A DNA stretch of 64,000 bases from Cellulomonas shaoxiangyii (GTDB lineage Bacteria > Actinomycetota > Actinomycetes > Actinomycetales > Cellulomonadaceae): the NCBI RefSeq assembly GCF_004798685.1, contig NZ_CP039291.1, positions 682,001-746,000 of the forward strand. Reading direction: 5' to 3'. A model generated the notes under the pieces. The model was not told where the DNA came from and did no database searches. It saw only the letters and a program-made list of their open reading frames with translations. A program made the position numbers and the translations under genes. This document shows positions 54,549 through 63,567 of this stretch, one piece after another. Numbering within the stretch: the stretch's first letter is position 1; every line of letters begins with the position of its first letter.

Positions 54549-54631
54549 ACCGGCCACCCGCTCCCACCCTCCGCCCCCGCACGCCCGGACCCGGGCGCCT
54601 CGGGCGACCCCTGCGAACGAAGGAACCGGCG

Positions 54632-55933
54632 ATGACCTCGGCCGAGACGCCCGTGCACACGCGGCTGCGTGACCTGCCCGCCACCTTCTGGTGGCTGTGG
54701 ACGGCGCAGCTGGTCGTGTGGATCGGCCGCTTCGTGGTCCCGTACATGACGATCTTCCTGACCTCCTCGATCGGCATGTCCGCCGCGGGCGCCGGCCTGG
54801 TCGTCGCCGCCTACGGCGTCGGGGTCGTGGTGTCGTCCCTGCTCGGCGGGGTCCTCGCCGACCGGATCGGGCGGCGCAAGGTGCTGATCGGCAGCGAGCT
54901 GCTCAGCGTCGTCGTCCTCATCGCGATCCCGATGGTCGACGGCGCCGTGCTCATCGCCCTGCTGCTGACGGTGTACGGCCTGTTCAACGGGGCGGCCGGG
55001 CCGGTGATCCACACGATGGTCGGCGACCTGGTGGAGCCCCGGCACCGCCGCGCGGCGTTTAACTACAACTACTGGGCCGTCAACCTCGGGTACGCCATCG
55101 GCCCGCTGGCGGCCGGGTTCATGGCCGAGCACTCGTTCTCGCTGCTGTTCTGGTGCCAGGCCGCGCTCGTGCTGGTGTCGTCGTGCCTGGTCGCCGCGAA
55201 GGTCCCGGAGACGCGGGTGCCCGCGCCCGCCGCCGGGCCGCAGGCAGGCGGCACCGGGGCGGGGGCCGGCGCCGGCACGGGCCTGGTGTCCGTGCTCAAG
55301 GACCGCGTCTTCATGACCTTCGCCGCCGTGATGTTCGTGTACTCGGTGGTCTACGTGCAGTCCACGACGACCCTGCCGCTCGTGATGACCGAGCAGGGCC
55401 ACCCCTCCAGCCACTTCGGCATGCTGCTGACGCTCAACGGCGTCCTGCTGTGCCTGCTGCAGCTGCCGACCGCCCGGCTGTTCCACCGGTGGTCGCGCGA
55501 CCTCGTCATCGTCGTCGCGATCGGCATCACCGCGGTCGGCGTCGGGCTGCAGGCGGCGGCGTCCTCGCTCGCGATGTACATGGTCACCGTCGCGATCTGG
55601 ACCCTGGGGGAGATGGGGTCGCACCCGCAGGCCACGTCGATCACGGCGGACCTCGCGGACTCCGCGCGCCGGGGCCGCTACCAGGGCGTGTACGGCGTCA
55701 CGCACTCCCTCGCGATGGCGGTCGGCCCGGTCGCCGGCGGCCTCGTGCTCGACACCTACGGCGGGCGTGCCCTCTGGCTGGGTGCGGCGGCGCTCGCCGT
55801 CGTGGTCGCCGTGCTGCTGGCCGTCACGGCGCGGTCGCGGCAGCGACGCGTGACGGCGGTGGTCGCCGCGGACACGGCCGCACGGGCGGCCGCGGAGCAG
55901 TCGCAGTCGCCCGCCGAGCTGGCCCGCACGTGA
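54632..55933 (+). CDS. MFS transporter
   Basis: The 433-aa protein has 12 transmembrane helices with the A-motif GGVLADRIGRRKVLIG between helices 2 and 3. It resembles MDR-type MFS exporters (DHA1-like). AAGGA precedes ATG 54632. Because it sits inside a catabolic locus, it may export a reaction product or a toxic analogue, or import substrate. Direction and substrate are unknown. Confidence 0.92.
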   Translation: MTSAETPVHTRLRDLPATFWWLWTAQLVVWIGRFVVPYMTIFLTSSIGMSAAGAGLVVAAYGVGVVVSSLLGGVLADRIGRRKVLIGSELLSVVVLIAIPMVDGAVLIALLLTVYGLFNGAAGPVIHTMVGDLVEPRHRRAAFNYNYWAVNLGYAIGPLAAGFMAEHSFSLLFWCQAALVLVSSCLVAAKVPETRVPAPAAGPQAGGTGAGAGAGTGLVSVLKDRVFMTFAAVMFVYSVVYVQSTTTLPLVMTEQGHPSSHFGMLLTLNGVLLCLLQLPTARLFHRWSRDLVIVVAIGITAVGVGLQAAASSLAMYMVTVAIWTLGEMGSHPQATSITADLADSARRGRYQGVYGVTHSLAMAVGPVAGGLVLDTYGGRALWLGAAALAVVVAVLLAVTARSRQRRVTAVVAADTAARAAAEQSQSPAELART

Positions 55934-56039
55934 CGACATCCCCCGGACATCTCCCGGAGACCCGTCCGAGACACCGCCGGGTGACCCTCGTCCGAGGTCG
56001 CCGCCCCCGCCCGCACCCGCACCGAAGGAGCCGGTCACC

Positions 56040-58055
56040 ATGGATGTAGCCGCACCTCCCCTCGCCGAGGCGCCGACCCCCGCCGGCGCGCCTCGCGCCG
56101 CCGGCCCGGTCGCCCGGCTGCGCGGGCTCGACGTGAGCCTCGAGCGCAACGGGGTCCGCTCGCAGATCCTGCACGGCATCGACCTCGAGATCGGCCGGGG
56201 CGAGATCGTCGGCATCGTCGGCGAGTCCGGCTCCGGCAAGAGCGTCATGAGCATGGCGATGCTGGGGCTGCTGCCCGAGTCGTCGCGGCCGCGGATCGAC
56301 GGGGAGCTGGAGGTCGCCGGACTGGACCTGCGCACGGCGTCGCCGCAGCAGGTGCGCGAGGCGCGCCGCACCCGGCTGGGCGTCGTGTTCCAGGACCCGA
56401 TGACGTCGCTGAACCCGACGATGGTCGTCGGCGCGCAGGTCGCCGAGAAGGCGGGGTCGCCCGCGGAGGCGATCCGCCTCATGCGCGCCGTCGGCATCCC
56501 GCAGCCCGAGCGGCGCTACCGGTCCTACCCGCACGAGCTGTCCGGCGGCCTGCGCCAGCGCGTCATGATCGCCATGGCGGTCGCCGGCGACCCCGAGCTG
56601 CTCGTGGCCGACGAGCCGACCACGGCGCTCGACGTCACGGTGCAGGCACAGGTGCTCACGCTGCTGGCCGGCATGCGCGACCAGCTGGGCTGCTCGCTCG
56701 TGCTCATCACCCACGACCTGGGCGTCGCCGCGCAGGTGGCCGACCGCATCGCCGTCATGTACAAGGGCCGCATCGTCGAGACCGGCACGACGCGTCAGGT
56801 CCTCGAGTCGCCGCGGCACCCGTACACGCTCGGGCTGCTCGGCTCGCGGCTCTCCCTCGACTCGGACCGCACCCGCCCGCTGTGGGCGCTGCCGAGCGAG
56901 GCGCCCGGCGTCTCGAGCACCGGCTGCCCGTTCGCGTCCCGGTGCCGCTTCGTGGTCGACGCGTGCCGCACGACCGTGCCGCCGCTCACCGTCGCCCCGG
57001 ACCCGGCCGACCCGCTGGGCACCCACCGGGCCGCGTGCCTGCGGTCCGCCGAGCTCGGCGCCGAGGGGGCGGACCGGGTCCGGCTCGACCCGCTGCCGCC
57101 GCTGCCACCGCCCGACCGCGGCGCGCCGGTCGTCCAGGCGGCCGACCTCGAGTGCGCCTTCGCCGTCCGCGACGAGCGCGGGCGCCGGGCACGGCTGGCC
57201 GCGCTGCGCGGCGTCACGTTCGACCTGCAGCCGGGGGAGTCCGTCGCGATCGTGGGCGAGTCCGGCTCGGGGAAGTCGACCCTGCTGCGCATCGCCGGGC
57301 GGCTCGAGCGGCGGTTCACCGGCTCGCTGCGCACGCCGCGCGGCACCGACGTGCAGATGGTCTTCCAGGACGCCGGCTCGTCCCTGACGCCGTGGCTGAC
57401 CGTCCGCGAGGTGCTGCACGAGCGCCTGCCGGCCCGCACGCCGCGCGCCGCCAAGGAGGAGCAGGCCCTCGCGATCCTCGACCGGGTGGGCCTGCCCGCC
57501 GCCGTGCTCGACGCCCTGCCGGGCGAGCTGTCGGGCGGGCAGCGCCAGCGGGTCGCCCTGGCCCGCGCGACGATCGTGCCGCCGAAGGTGCTGCTGTGCG
57601 ACGAGCCCACCAGCGCGCTCGACGTCTCGGTCGCCGCGAACGTGCTCAACCTCGTCAACCAGCTGCGCCGCGACCTGGGCATCGCGGTCATGTTCGTCAC
57701 CCACGACCTGGCCGTGGCGCGGATCGTCGGCGACCGCATCGCCGTCATGTACCTGGGCCGGATCGTGGAGGTGGGCCGGGCGGAGGACGTGATCTCGACG
57801 CCGCGGCACCCGTACACCCGCAACCTCGTCGCGGCGGTGCCGCAGCCCGGCCGGACGGTCGAGCCGCTGGCCGGGGAGCCCGCGAGCGCGCTCGACCCGC
57901 CCACCGGGTGCTCCTTCCACCCCCGGTGCCCGGTCGCGCTGCCCGAGTGCGCGACCACCGTGGTGGGCATCCAGCTCGCCGCCGTGGGCGACCGTCCCAC
58001 GTCCGACGTCACGCTGCGCCACGAGGTGGCGTGCGTGCGCAGGGGGGAGATCTGA
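56040..58055 (+). CDS. Fused DppD-DppF-type ABC ATPase, system 1
   Basis: The 671-aa protein has two complete ABC domains. Walker A motifs are GESGSGKSV (61-69) and GESGSGKST (~406-414), signatures [14 protein letters not shown] and [14 protein letters not shown]. Each domain ends in the Cys-containing oligopeptide-transporter motif ([11 protein letters not shown] and [11 protein letters not shown]), which in this family can bind an iron-sulfur cluster or stabilise the fold. It powers import by the two downstream permeases. SD AAGGAG. It shares one base with the next start (TGATG). Confidence 0.95.
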   Translation: MDVAAPPLAEAPTPAGAPRAAGPVARLRGLDVSLERNGVRSQILHGIDLEIGRGEIVGIVGESGSGKSVMSMAMLGLLPESSRPRIDGELEVAGLDLRTASPQQVREARRTRLGVVFQDPMTSLNPTMVVGAQVAEKAGSPAEAIRLMRAVGIPQPERRYRSYPHELSGGLRQRVMIAMAVAGDPELLVADEPTTALDVTVQAQVLTLLAGMRDQLGCSLVLITHDLGVAAQVADRIAVMYKGRIVETGTTRQVLESPRHPYTLGLLGSRLSLDSDRTRPLWALPSEAPGVSSTGCPFASRCRFVVDACRTTVPPLTVAPDPADPLGTHRAACLRSAELGAEGADRVRLDPLPPLPPPDRGAPVVQAADLECAFAVRDERGRRARLAALRGVTFDLQPGESVAIVGESGSGKSTLLRIAGRLERRFTGSLRTPRGTDVQMVFQDAGSSLTPWLTVREVLHERLPARTPRAAKEEQALAILDRVGLPAAVLDALPGELSGGQRQRVALARATIVPPKVLLCDEPTSALDVSVAANVLNLVNQLRRDLGIAVMFVTHDLAVARIVGDRIAVMYLGRIVEVGRAEDVISTPRHPYTRNLVAAVPQPGRTVEPLAGEPASALDPPTGCSFHPRCPVALPECATTVVGIQLAAVGDRPTSDVTLRHEVACVRRGEI

Positions 58056-58987
58056 TGGCCGACGTCCTCGTCCCCGTCGACGGGCAGCCGGTGCGCACGA
58101 CGCCCACCGGGGCGCCCGTCGCGACCGGCCCCGCGCCGCGCCGGTGGGGCACCGGCCGCCGCCGCAGCGCCGGCACGAACACGCGGGTGCGCCGCGTCAC
58201 CGACTGGACCCTCATCGGGCTCCTGCTCCTCGTCACCGTGGTGGCGGTGCTCGCACCGGCCCTCGCGCCGCACGACCCCGTGCAGCCCGTCGGCGTCCCG
58301 AAGCTGCCGCCGTTCAGCGACGGCCACGTGCTCGGCACCGACCAGATCGGGCGCGACACGCTCTCGCGCGTGCTCGTCGGCCTGCGCACGTCGTGGCTGC
58401 TGGCGCTCGTGGTGACCGGCGTGGGCCTGCTGGTCGGGACCCTGGTCGGGCTCGTCGCGGGCATGTTCGGCGGCTGGGTCGACGCGCTGCTCATGCGCAC
58501 GACCGAGGTCTTCCTCGCGCTGCCGTCCATGCTCGTGGCGGTGGCCGTGGCCGCCGCGCTCGGGCCGGGGCTGCTCAACACGTTCCTCGCCGTGACGGTC
58601 GTGTGGTGGCCGTACTACGCGCGGATCGTCCGCGGCGAGGTCCGCGGCATCATGGCGCGGCCGCACGTCGAGGCGGCGCGGATGGCCGGCGTCGGCCCGC
58701 TGCGCGTCATGCGCCGCCACGTCCTGCCCGGGGTCGTGCCGACCGCGGTCATCACGGCCAGCCTCGACGTCGGCAACGTCGTCATGGTGCTCGCGTCCCT
58801 GTCGTTCCTCGGCCTGGGGCAGCCCGCGCCGGCACCCGAGCTCGGCTCGGACACCTCGCGCGGCCTCGTCGAGATCCTCGACGCCTGGTGGATCCCGCTC
58901 GTCCCCGGCCTCGTCGTGATGCTGCTCAGCCTCCTGTCCAACCTCGCCGGTGACGCAGTGCGCAACCGGCTCGCCCACCGGAGGTGA
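58055..58987 (+). CDS. DppC-type ABC permease, system 1
   Basis: The 310-aa protein has about six helices, the N-terminal DppC motif HVLGTDQIGRDTLSRVLVGLRTSW and the EAA loop VEAARMAGVGPLRVMRRHVLPGV. It pairs with the next permease. Confidence 0.95.
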   Translation: MADVLVPVDGQPVRTTPTGAPVATGPAPRRWGTGRRRSAGTNTRVRRVTDWTLIGLLLLVTVVAVLAPALAPHDPVQPVGVPKLPPFSDGHVLGTDQIGRDTLSRVLVGLRTSWLLALVVTGVGLLVGTLVGLVAGMFGGWVDALLMRTTEVFLALPSMLVAVAVAAALGPGLLNTFLAVTVVWWPYYARIVRGEVRGIMARPHVEAARMAGVGPLRVMRRHVLPGVVPTAVITASLDVGNVVMVLASLSFLGLGQPAPAPELGSDTSRGLVEILDAWWIPLVPGLVVMLLSLLSNLAGDAVRNRLAHRR

Positions 58988-58992
58988 CCGCG

Positions 58993-59988
58993 ATGCCCCA
59001 CCTGCGCTTCCTCGCCGTCCGCCTGGCCTCGCTGCTCGGCCTGCTGCTGGTCCTCTCGCTCGTCCTGTTCCTCCTGCAGGAGGTGTCCGGCGCCGACCCC
59101 GTCGCCGCCACGATCGGCGGGAACGCCTCGCCCGAGGCGGTGGCGGCCGCGCGCGAGCGGCTCGGCCTCGACGACCCGGCCCCCGAGCGGTACCTCGCGT
59201 TCGTCGGCGGCCTCGCCACCGGTGACCTGGGGACGTCGTTCCGCACCCGCCGCCCCGTGATGGACGACATCGCCGCGTACCTGCCCGCCACGCTCGAGCT
59301 GGTGCTCGTCGCGTTCGCGCTCGCGCTCGTGCTCGGGACGCTCTTCGCGGTGTCGAGCATGCTGCGCTGGCCGCTGTCCGGGCCGTTCCGCGGCCTGCTG
59401 TTCGTCGGGTCCACGGCGCCGACGTTCATGCTCGGCATCGTCGGCCTGATCGTGTTCTACAAGCTGCTGGACTGGTTGCCCGCGTCCGGCCGCGGGGGGG
59501 TCACGGACGGGCCGACCGGCATGACCGTGCTCGACAGCCTGCTGACGGGGGACGTGGCCGCGGCCGGTGACGCGGTGGCGCACGTCGCGCTGCCCGCGCT
59601 GGCCCTGGCGGTCGGGCCGGCGCTGGCGATCGGGCGCGTGCTGCGCTCGAGCCTGACCGAGACGCTGCGGTCCGACTACGTGCGCACCGCGACGGCCAAG
59701 GGACTCGGGGAGTTCCAGGTGCTGCGCCGGCACGTGCTGCGCAACTCGCTCAACGCGGCGCTGTCGATGAGCGCCCTGCAGCTCGGCTTCATGTTCGGGG
59801 GCGTCCTGCTGATCGAGGGCGTCTTCACGTGGGGCGGGCTGGGCTCGTACCTGTCGGCGAGCCTGCCGGTCGCCGACTTCCCCGCCATCGCCGGCGTGAC
59901 GTTCGTGCTCGGCGGGCTGTACGTGGTGGTCAACGCCGTCGCGGATGTCCTGCAGTCTGTGGCCGACCCGCGCATCAGCGTCTCCTGA
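58993..59988 (+). CDS. DppB-type ABC permease, system 1
   Basis: The 331-aa protein has the DppB signature VRTATAKGLGEFQVLRRHVLRNSLN (EAA loop) and MFGGVLLIEGVFTWGGLGSYL. GGAGGTGA 8 nt before ATG 58993 favours this start; GTG 58984, which overlaps the previous stop, is the alternative. Gene order C then B is reversed relative to most dpp operons. Confidence 0.95.
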   Translation: MPHLRFLAVRLASLLGLLLVLSLVLFLLQEVSGADPVAATIGGNASPEAVAAARERLGLDDPAPERYLAFVGGLATGDLGTSFRTRRPVMDDIAAYLPATLELVLVAFALALVLGTLFAVSSMLRWPLSGPFRGLLFVGSTAPTFMLGIVGLIVFYKLLDWLPASGRGGVTDGPTGMTVLDSLLTGDVAAAGDAVAHVALPALALAVGPALAIGRVLRSSLTETLRSDYVRTATAKGLGEFQVLRRHVLRNSLNAALSMSALQLGFMFGGVLLIEGVFTWGGLGSYLSASLPVADFPAIAGVTFVLGGLYVVVNAVADVLQSVADPRISVS

Positions 59989-60000
59989 GGAGCTCCACCC

Positions 60001-61626
60001 GTGCACCTGCGTCACCCCCGCGCCGCCGCCCACCTGCGCCTCGTCGGCTCCCTCGGTCTCGTCGCGCTCGTCGGGTCGGGCTGCGCGGCGGCCGGGTCGG
60101 GCACCGGCCCGGCCGCGGCCGGCGACCCGGCGACGCTGCGCCTGGCCGAGACCGGCGAGTACGCCTCGCTGCACCCGCTCGAGTACCCGCTCGGCATCAC
60201 CGCCAAGCTGTACGACGGGCTGGTCGCGGTCGGCGCGGACGGCGTGCTCGAGCCCGGGCTGGCCACCGCGATGCCCGTCCCGGACGCGACGCTCACGTCG
60301 TGGACGGTCACCCTGCGCACTGGCGTGACGTTCAGCGACGGCTCGGCGTTCGACGCCGGCGACGTCGTCGCCGCGTACGACGCCGTGCGCGACCCGGCGG
60401 TGGGGTCCTGGATGGCCGCGGACTACGCGATGGTCGAGGACGTCACGGCGATCGACGCGGCGACCGTCCGGTTCGACCTCGCGTACGCCTACGCGGGCCT
60501 GCCGGCGCGCCTCACGCTGGGCATCCCGGCGTCCGAGGCCCTCGGGGGCGACGTCGTCGGCTCGCCGCTGGCGACCGAGCCGGTCGGGACGGGACCGTAC
60601 GTGCTGGCCGAGTGGCGGCGCGGGGAGTCGATGACCCTGCGGGCACGCGGGGGCTGGTGGGGCGGGACGCCGCAGGTCACGACGATCCACCTCGCGTTCG
60701 TGCCCGACGAGAACGCGCGCGCCCAGCGGGTGCGCGCCGGGGAGGTCGACGGCGCGCAGCTCTCGCCGCGCACGGCCACCCAGCTCGCCGGCGAGGACGG
60801 GATCGAGCTGGTCACCAACCCGTCGGGCGACTTCCGCGCGATCTCGCTGCCCGTGACCCTGCCGTTCTTCGCCGACCCGGCGGTGCGCGTCGCGCTCAAC
60901 CTCGGCACCGACCGCGAGGCCATGATCGACGGCATCCTCGCCGGCCACGGCGTCGCCGTCGCCACGCCGTTCACACCGGCGCAGGGGGACGCGTACGAGC
61001 CCGCGGCCACGTTCGCGCACGACCCTTCGGCCGCCGCCGCGCTGCTCGACGACGCGGGCTGGACCGTCGGGCCGGACGGCACCCGCACCAAGGACGGCGT
61101 GCCGTTCGCGTTCACGCTCATGTACTTCGCGGAGGACACGCTGCGGCGCGACGTCGCCCAGGCCTTCGCCTCCGACATGGCCGCCCTCGGGGTGGACGTC
61201 GCGCTCGAGGGCGTGGACCGGCCGTACGCGGTGACGGCGATGGACGAGAAGGCGTTCGTGCTGGGCGGGGGGGACATGCCGTACGACCCCGACGCCCAGG
61301 CGTACCGCCAGCTGCACTCCGACTTCGCCGTGTTCGCCGAGGACGACGCCTACTCCAACCCGTCCGGGTACGCCGACCCGGAGGTGGACGCCCTCCTGGC
61401 GGCGGCGCGCACGGAGGCCGACCCGGCCGCGCGGTCCGCGCTCTACCGCCGCCTGCAGGAGCGGCTCGTGGCGAACCCGCCCATGGTGACGGTGTTCGCG
61501 CTCGAGCACACCTACGTCGCGCGCGGGCTGGACGCCTGGGACGGCATCGAGCACGTGCTCGAGCCGCACGAGCACGGCGTCGCGTGGGGGCCGTGGTTCG
61601 ACGTGCAGCGGTGGACCCGGCGATGA
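60001..61626 (+). CDS. Family 5 (peptide/nickel-class) ABC substrate-binding lipoprotein, system 2
   Basis: The 541-aa protein has a lipobox VGSGC (Cys28), LYDGLVAV, VTLRTGVTFSDGSAFDAGDVVAAYDAVRD and GTGPYVLAEWRRGESMTLRARGGWWGG. It is only weakly similar to the system 1 binding protein, so the ligand is probably different. NikA-like proteins belong to this class, which makes nickel supply to the ureohydrolases one possibility. GTG start with GAGGAG upstream; the ATGA overlap with the permease gene shows coupling. Confidence 0.94.
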   Translation: MHLRHPRAAAHLRLVGSLGLVALVGSGCAAAGSGTGPAAAGDPATLRLAETGEYASLHPLEYPLGITAKLYDGLVAVGADGVLEPGLATAMPVPDATLTSWTVTLRTGVTFSDGSAFDAGDVVAAYDAVRDPAVGSWMAADYAMVEDVTAIDAATVRFDLAYAYAGLPARLTLGIPASEALGGDVVGSPLATEPVGTGPYVLAEWRRGESMTLRARGGWWGGTPQVTTIHLAFVPDENARAQRVRAGEVDGAQLSPRTATQLAGEDGIELVTNPSGDFRAISLPVTLPFFADPAVRVALNLGTDREAMIDGILAGHGVAVATPFTPAQGDAYEPAATFAHDPSAAAALLDDAGWTVGPDGTRTKDGVPFAFTLMYFAEDTLRRDVAQAFASDMAALGVDVALEGVDRPYAVTAMDEKAFVLGGGDMPYDPDAQAYRQLHSDFAVFAEDDAYSNPSGYADPEVDALLAAARTEADPAARSALYRRLQERLVANPPMVTVFALEHTYVARGLDAWDGIEHVLEPHEHGVAWGPWFDVQRWTRR

Positions 61627-62684
61627 CCGCCGACCTCGCCGTGGCCGATCCGCCCGCCGCGCCGGCGCCGGACGCACCGCCCGCCCGCCGGGCCGGTGCC
61701 GCCCCCGGACGTGCCGGCGCGGTGCTGCGGCTCGTGCGCCGCCGCCTGCTGTGGGCCGTGCCGCTCGTCGTCGTCGTCAGCCTCGCCGTCTTCGCGCTCG
61801 CCGCCGCCTCGCCGACGGACGCCGCCGCGGCGTTCCTCGGCGCCCGCGACGAGTTCACCGGCGGCGCGGCCCGCGCCGGCGTGGAGGAGCTCGTCGCCGG
61901 GACGCACTGGCTCGACGCCTGGTGGCGCTGGGCGTCGGGCGCTCTCACCGGCGACCTGGGGGTGTCCACGTCGTCGCGCGCGCCCGTCGCGGACGTCGTG
62001 GCCGCGCGGCTGCCGTGGACGCTCCTGCTCATGGTGCTCGGCCTCGGCGTCGGCGCCGTCGCGGCCGTCCCGCTGGCCCTGCTCGCCGCGCGCCGCCCCC
62101 GGGGTGTCGTCGCGCGCGTGCTGACCTCGGGGCTGTGGGCCCTGTCCGCCGTGCCCGCGTTCGTCGTGGCGATGGGCCTCGTGGCGGTCCTCGCGCTCGG
62201 TCTCGGCTGGCTGCCCACGGGCGGTCTCACCGACGCCGGCGCGGCGGTCACGCCCGGCCAGGTCGGCCGGCACCTCGTCCTGCCGGTGCTGTCCGTCGCG
62301 CTGTCCCAGCTGCCCTGGATCACCCTGCACCTGTCGCGCGCGATGAGCGTCCAGCTGCGCAGCCCGGCCACGGACGCGGCCCGGCTGCGCGGCGTGCCCG
62401 AGGGGCGCGTCCTGACGCGGCACGTGCTGCCGCCCGCCGCCGTTCCCACCCTCGCCGTCGCCGGGGCGCGGCTGCCCGAGGTCGTGGCCGGGTCCGTGCT
62501 GGTCGAGGAGATCTTCTCCTGGCCCGGCCTGGGCCAGTCCCTCGTGGCCGCCGCGCTCGCGCAGGACTTCGCGCTGCTCGCCGCGAGCACCGTGCTGCTC
62601 ACGGCCGTCGCGGTGCTCGGCGGGCTGCTCGCCGACCTGTGCCTCGTGCGGATCGACCCGAGGACGGACCCCGATGCGCTCTGA
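61623..62684 (+). CDS. DppB/NikB-type ABC permease, system 2
   Basis: The 353-aa protein has an N-terminal Ala/Pro-rich stretch of ~35 residues. The first helix follows (LLWAVPLVVVVSLAVFALA), then the EAA loop TDAARLRGVPEGRVLTRHVLPPA and VLVEEIFSWPGLGQSLV. It overlaps the binding-protein gene by 4 nt and the next permease by 11 nt. Confidence 0.94.
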   Translation: MTADLAVADPPAAPAPDAPPARRAGAAPGRAGAVLRLVRRRLLWAVPLVVVVSLAVFALAAASPTDAAAAFLGARDEFTGGAARAGVEELVAGTHWLDAWWRWASGALTGDLGVSTSSRAPVADVVAARLPWTLLLMVLGLGVGAVAAVPLALLAARRPRGVVARVLTSGLWALSAVPAFVVAMGLVAVLALGLGWLPTGGLTDAGAAVTPGQVGRHLVLPVLSVALSQLPWITLHLSRAMSVQLRSPATDAARLRGVPEGRVLTRHVLPPAAVPTLAVAGARLPEVVAGSVLVEEIFSWPGLGQSLVAAALAQDFALLAASTVLLTAVAVLGGLLADLCLVRIDPRTDPDAL

Positions 62685-63567
62685 CCGCGTGCTGCACGAC
62701 CGCCGGCCGGAGGCGGGCCCGCTCGGCGACGGCCCGCCCGACGCCCCGCGGCGCGCACCGAGGACGCGCCGGCTGCCCGCGGCCCGTGCGGTCGCGGTCG
62801 CCGGGCTCGTCCTGCTGGTCGCGTACGCCGTGCTCGTCCCGCTGCTGCTGCCGGTCGACCTGGACCTCGTGGACTACGGGACCGGTGCGACGGCCCCCTC
62901 CGCGGCCCACCCGTTCGGCACGGACCTGGCGGGGCGCGACCTGTTCGTGCGCTCCGCGCACGGGCTGCGCGTCTCGCTCGTCGCGGCCCTGGCCGGCGCG
63001 CTCGGGGCCGTCGTCGTCGGGTCGGTCGTGGGCGCGGCCTGCGCCCTGCTCGGCGGGCGCGCGGACCGGTGGGGGATGCGCCTGGTCGACGGCGTGAACG
63101 CCGTGCCGCACCTGCTGCTGGGCATCGTCGTGGCCGCCGCGCTGCGCGGGTCCCTCGTCACGATCGTGCTCGTCGTGGCGGCCACGCACTGGACCCAGAC
63201 GGCGCGCCTCGTGCGCGCCGAGCTGCTCGCCCTCGGCGCGCAGGACTTCTACCGCGCCGCGGTCGCGCTCGGCTTCACGCGCCGCCAGCTCCTGCGCCAC
63301 CACGCCGGGCCCCGCCTGGCCACGCAGCTCGCGGTCGCGTTCGGCCTGCTCGTGCCGCACGCCGTGTGGCACGAGTCGACGCTCACGTTCCTCGGTCTCG
63401 GGCTGCCCCCGCACCAGCCGTCGCTCGGCGCGCTGCTCGACCTGGGCCAGCAGGCGCTGCTGTCCCAGGCGTGGTGGACGCTCGCCGCGCCGGCCGGACT
63501 GCTCGTCGCCGTCACCGTCTGCCTGGCCGGCTGCCTGTCCGGCCGCGAGGGGGAGCACCATGCCTGA
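62674..63567 (+). CDS. DppC/NikC-type ABC permease, system 2
   Basis: The 297-aa protein has HPFGTDLAGRDLFVRSAHGLRVS (the DppC entry motif) and the EAA loop YRAAVALGFTRRQLLRHHAGPRL. ATG 62674 lies inside the previous gene and it overlaps the ATPase gene by 8 nt. Confidence 0.94.
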   Translation: MRSDRVLHDRRPEAGPLGDGPPDAPRRAPRTRRLPAARAVAVAGLVLLVAYAVLVPLLLPVDLDLVDYGTGATAPSAAHPFGTDLAGRDLFVRSAHGLRVSLVAALAGALGAVVVGSVVGAACALLGGRADRWGMRLVDGVNAVPHLLLGIVVAAALRGSLVTIVLVVAATHWTQTARLVRAELLALGAQDFYRAAVALGFTRRQLLRHHAGPRLATQLAVAFGLLVPHAVWHESTLTFLGLGLPPHQPSLGALLDLGQQALLSQAWWTLAAPAGLLVAVTVCLAGCLSGREGEHHA

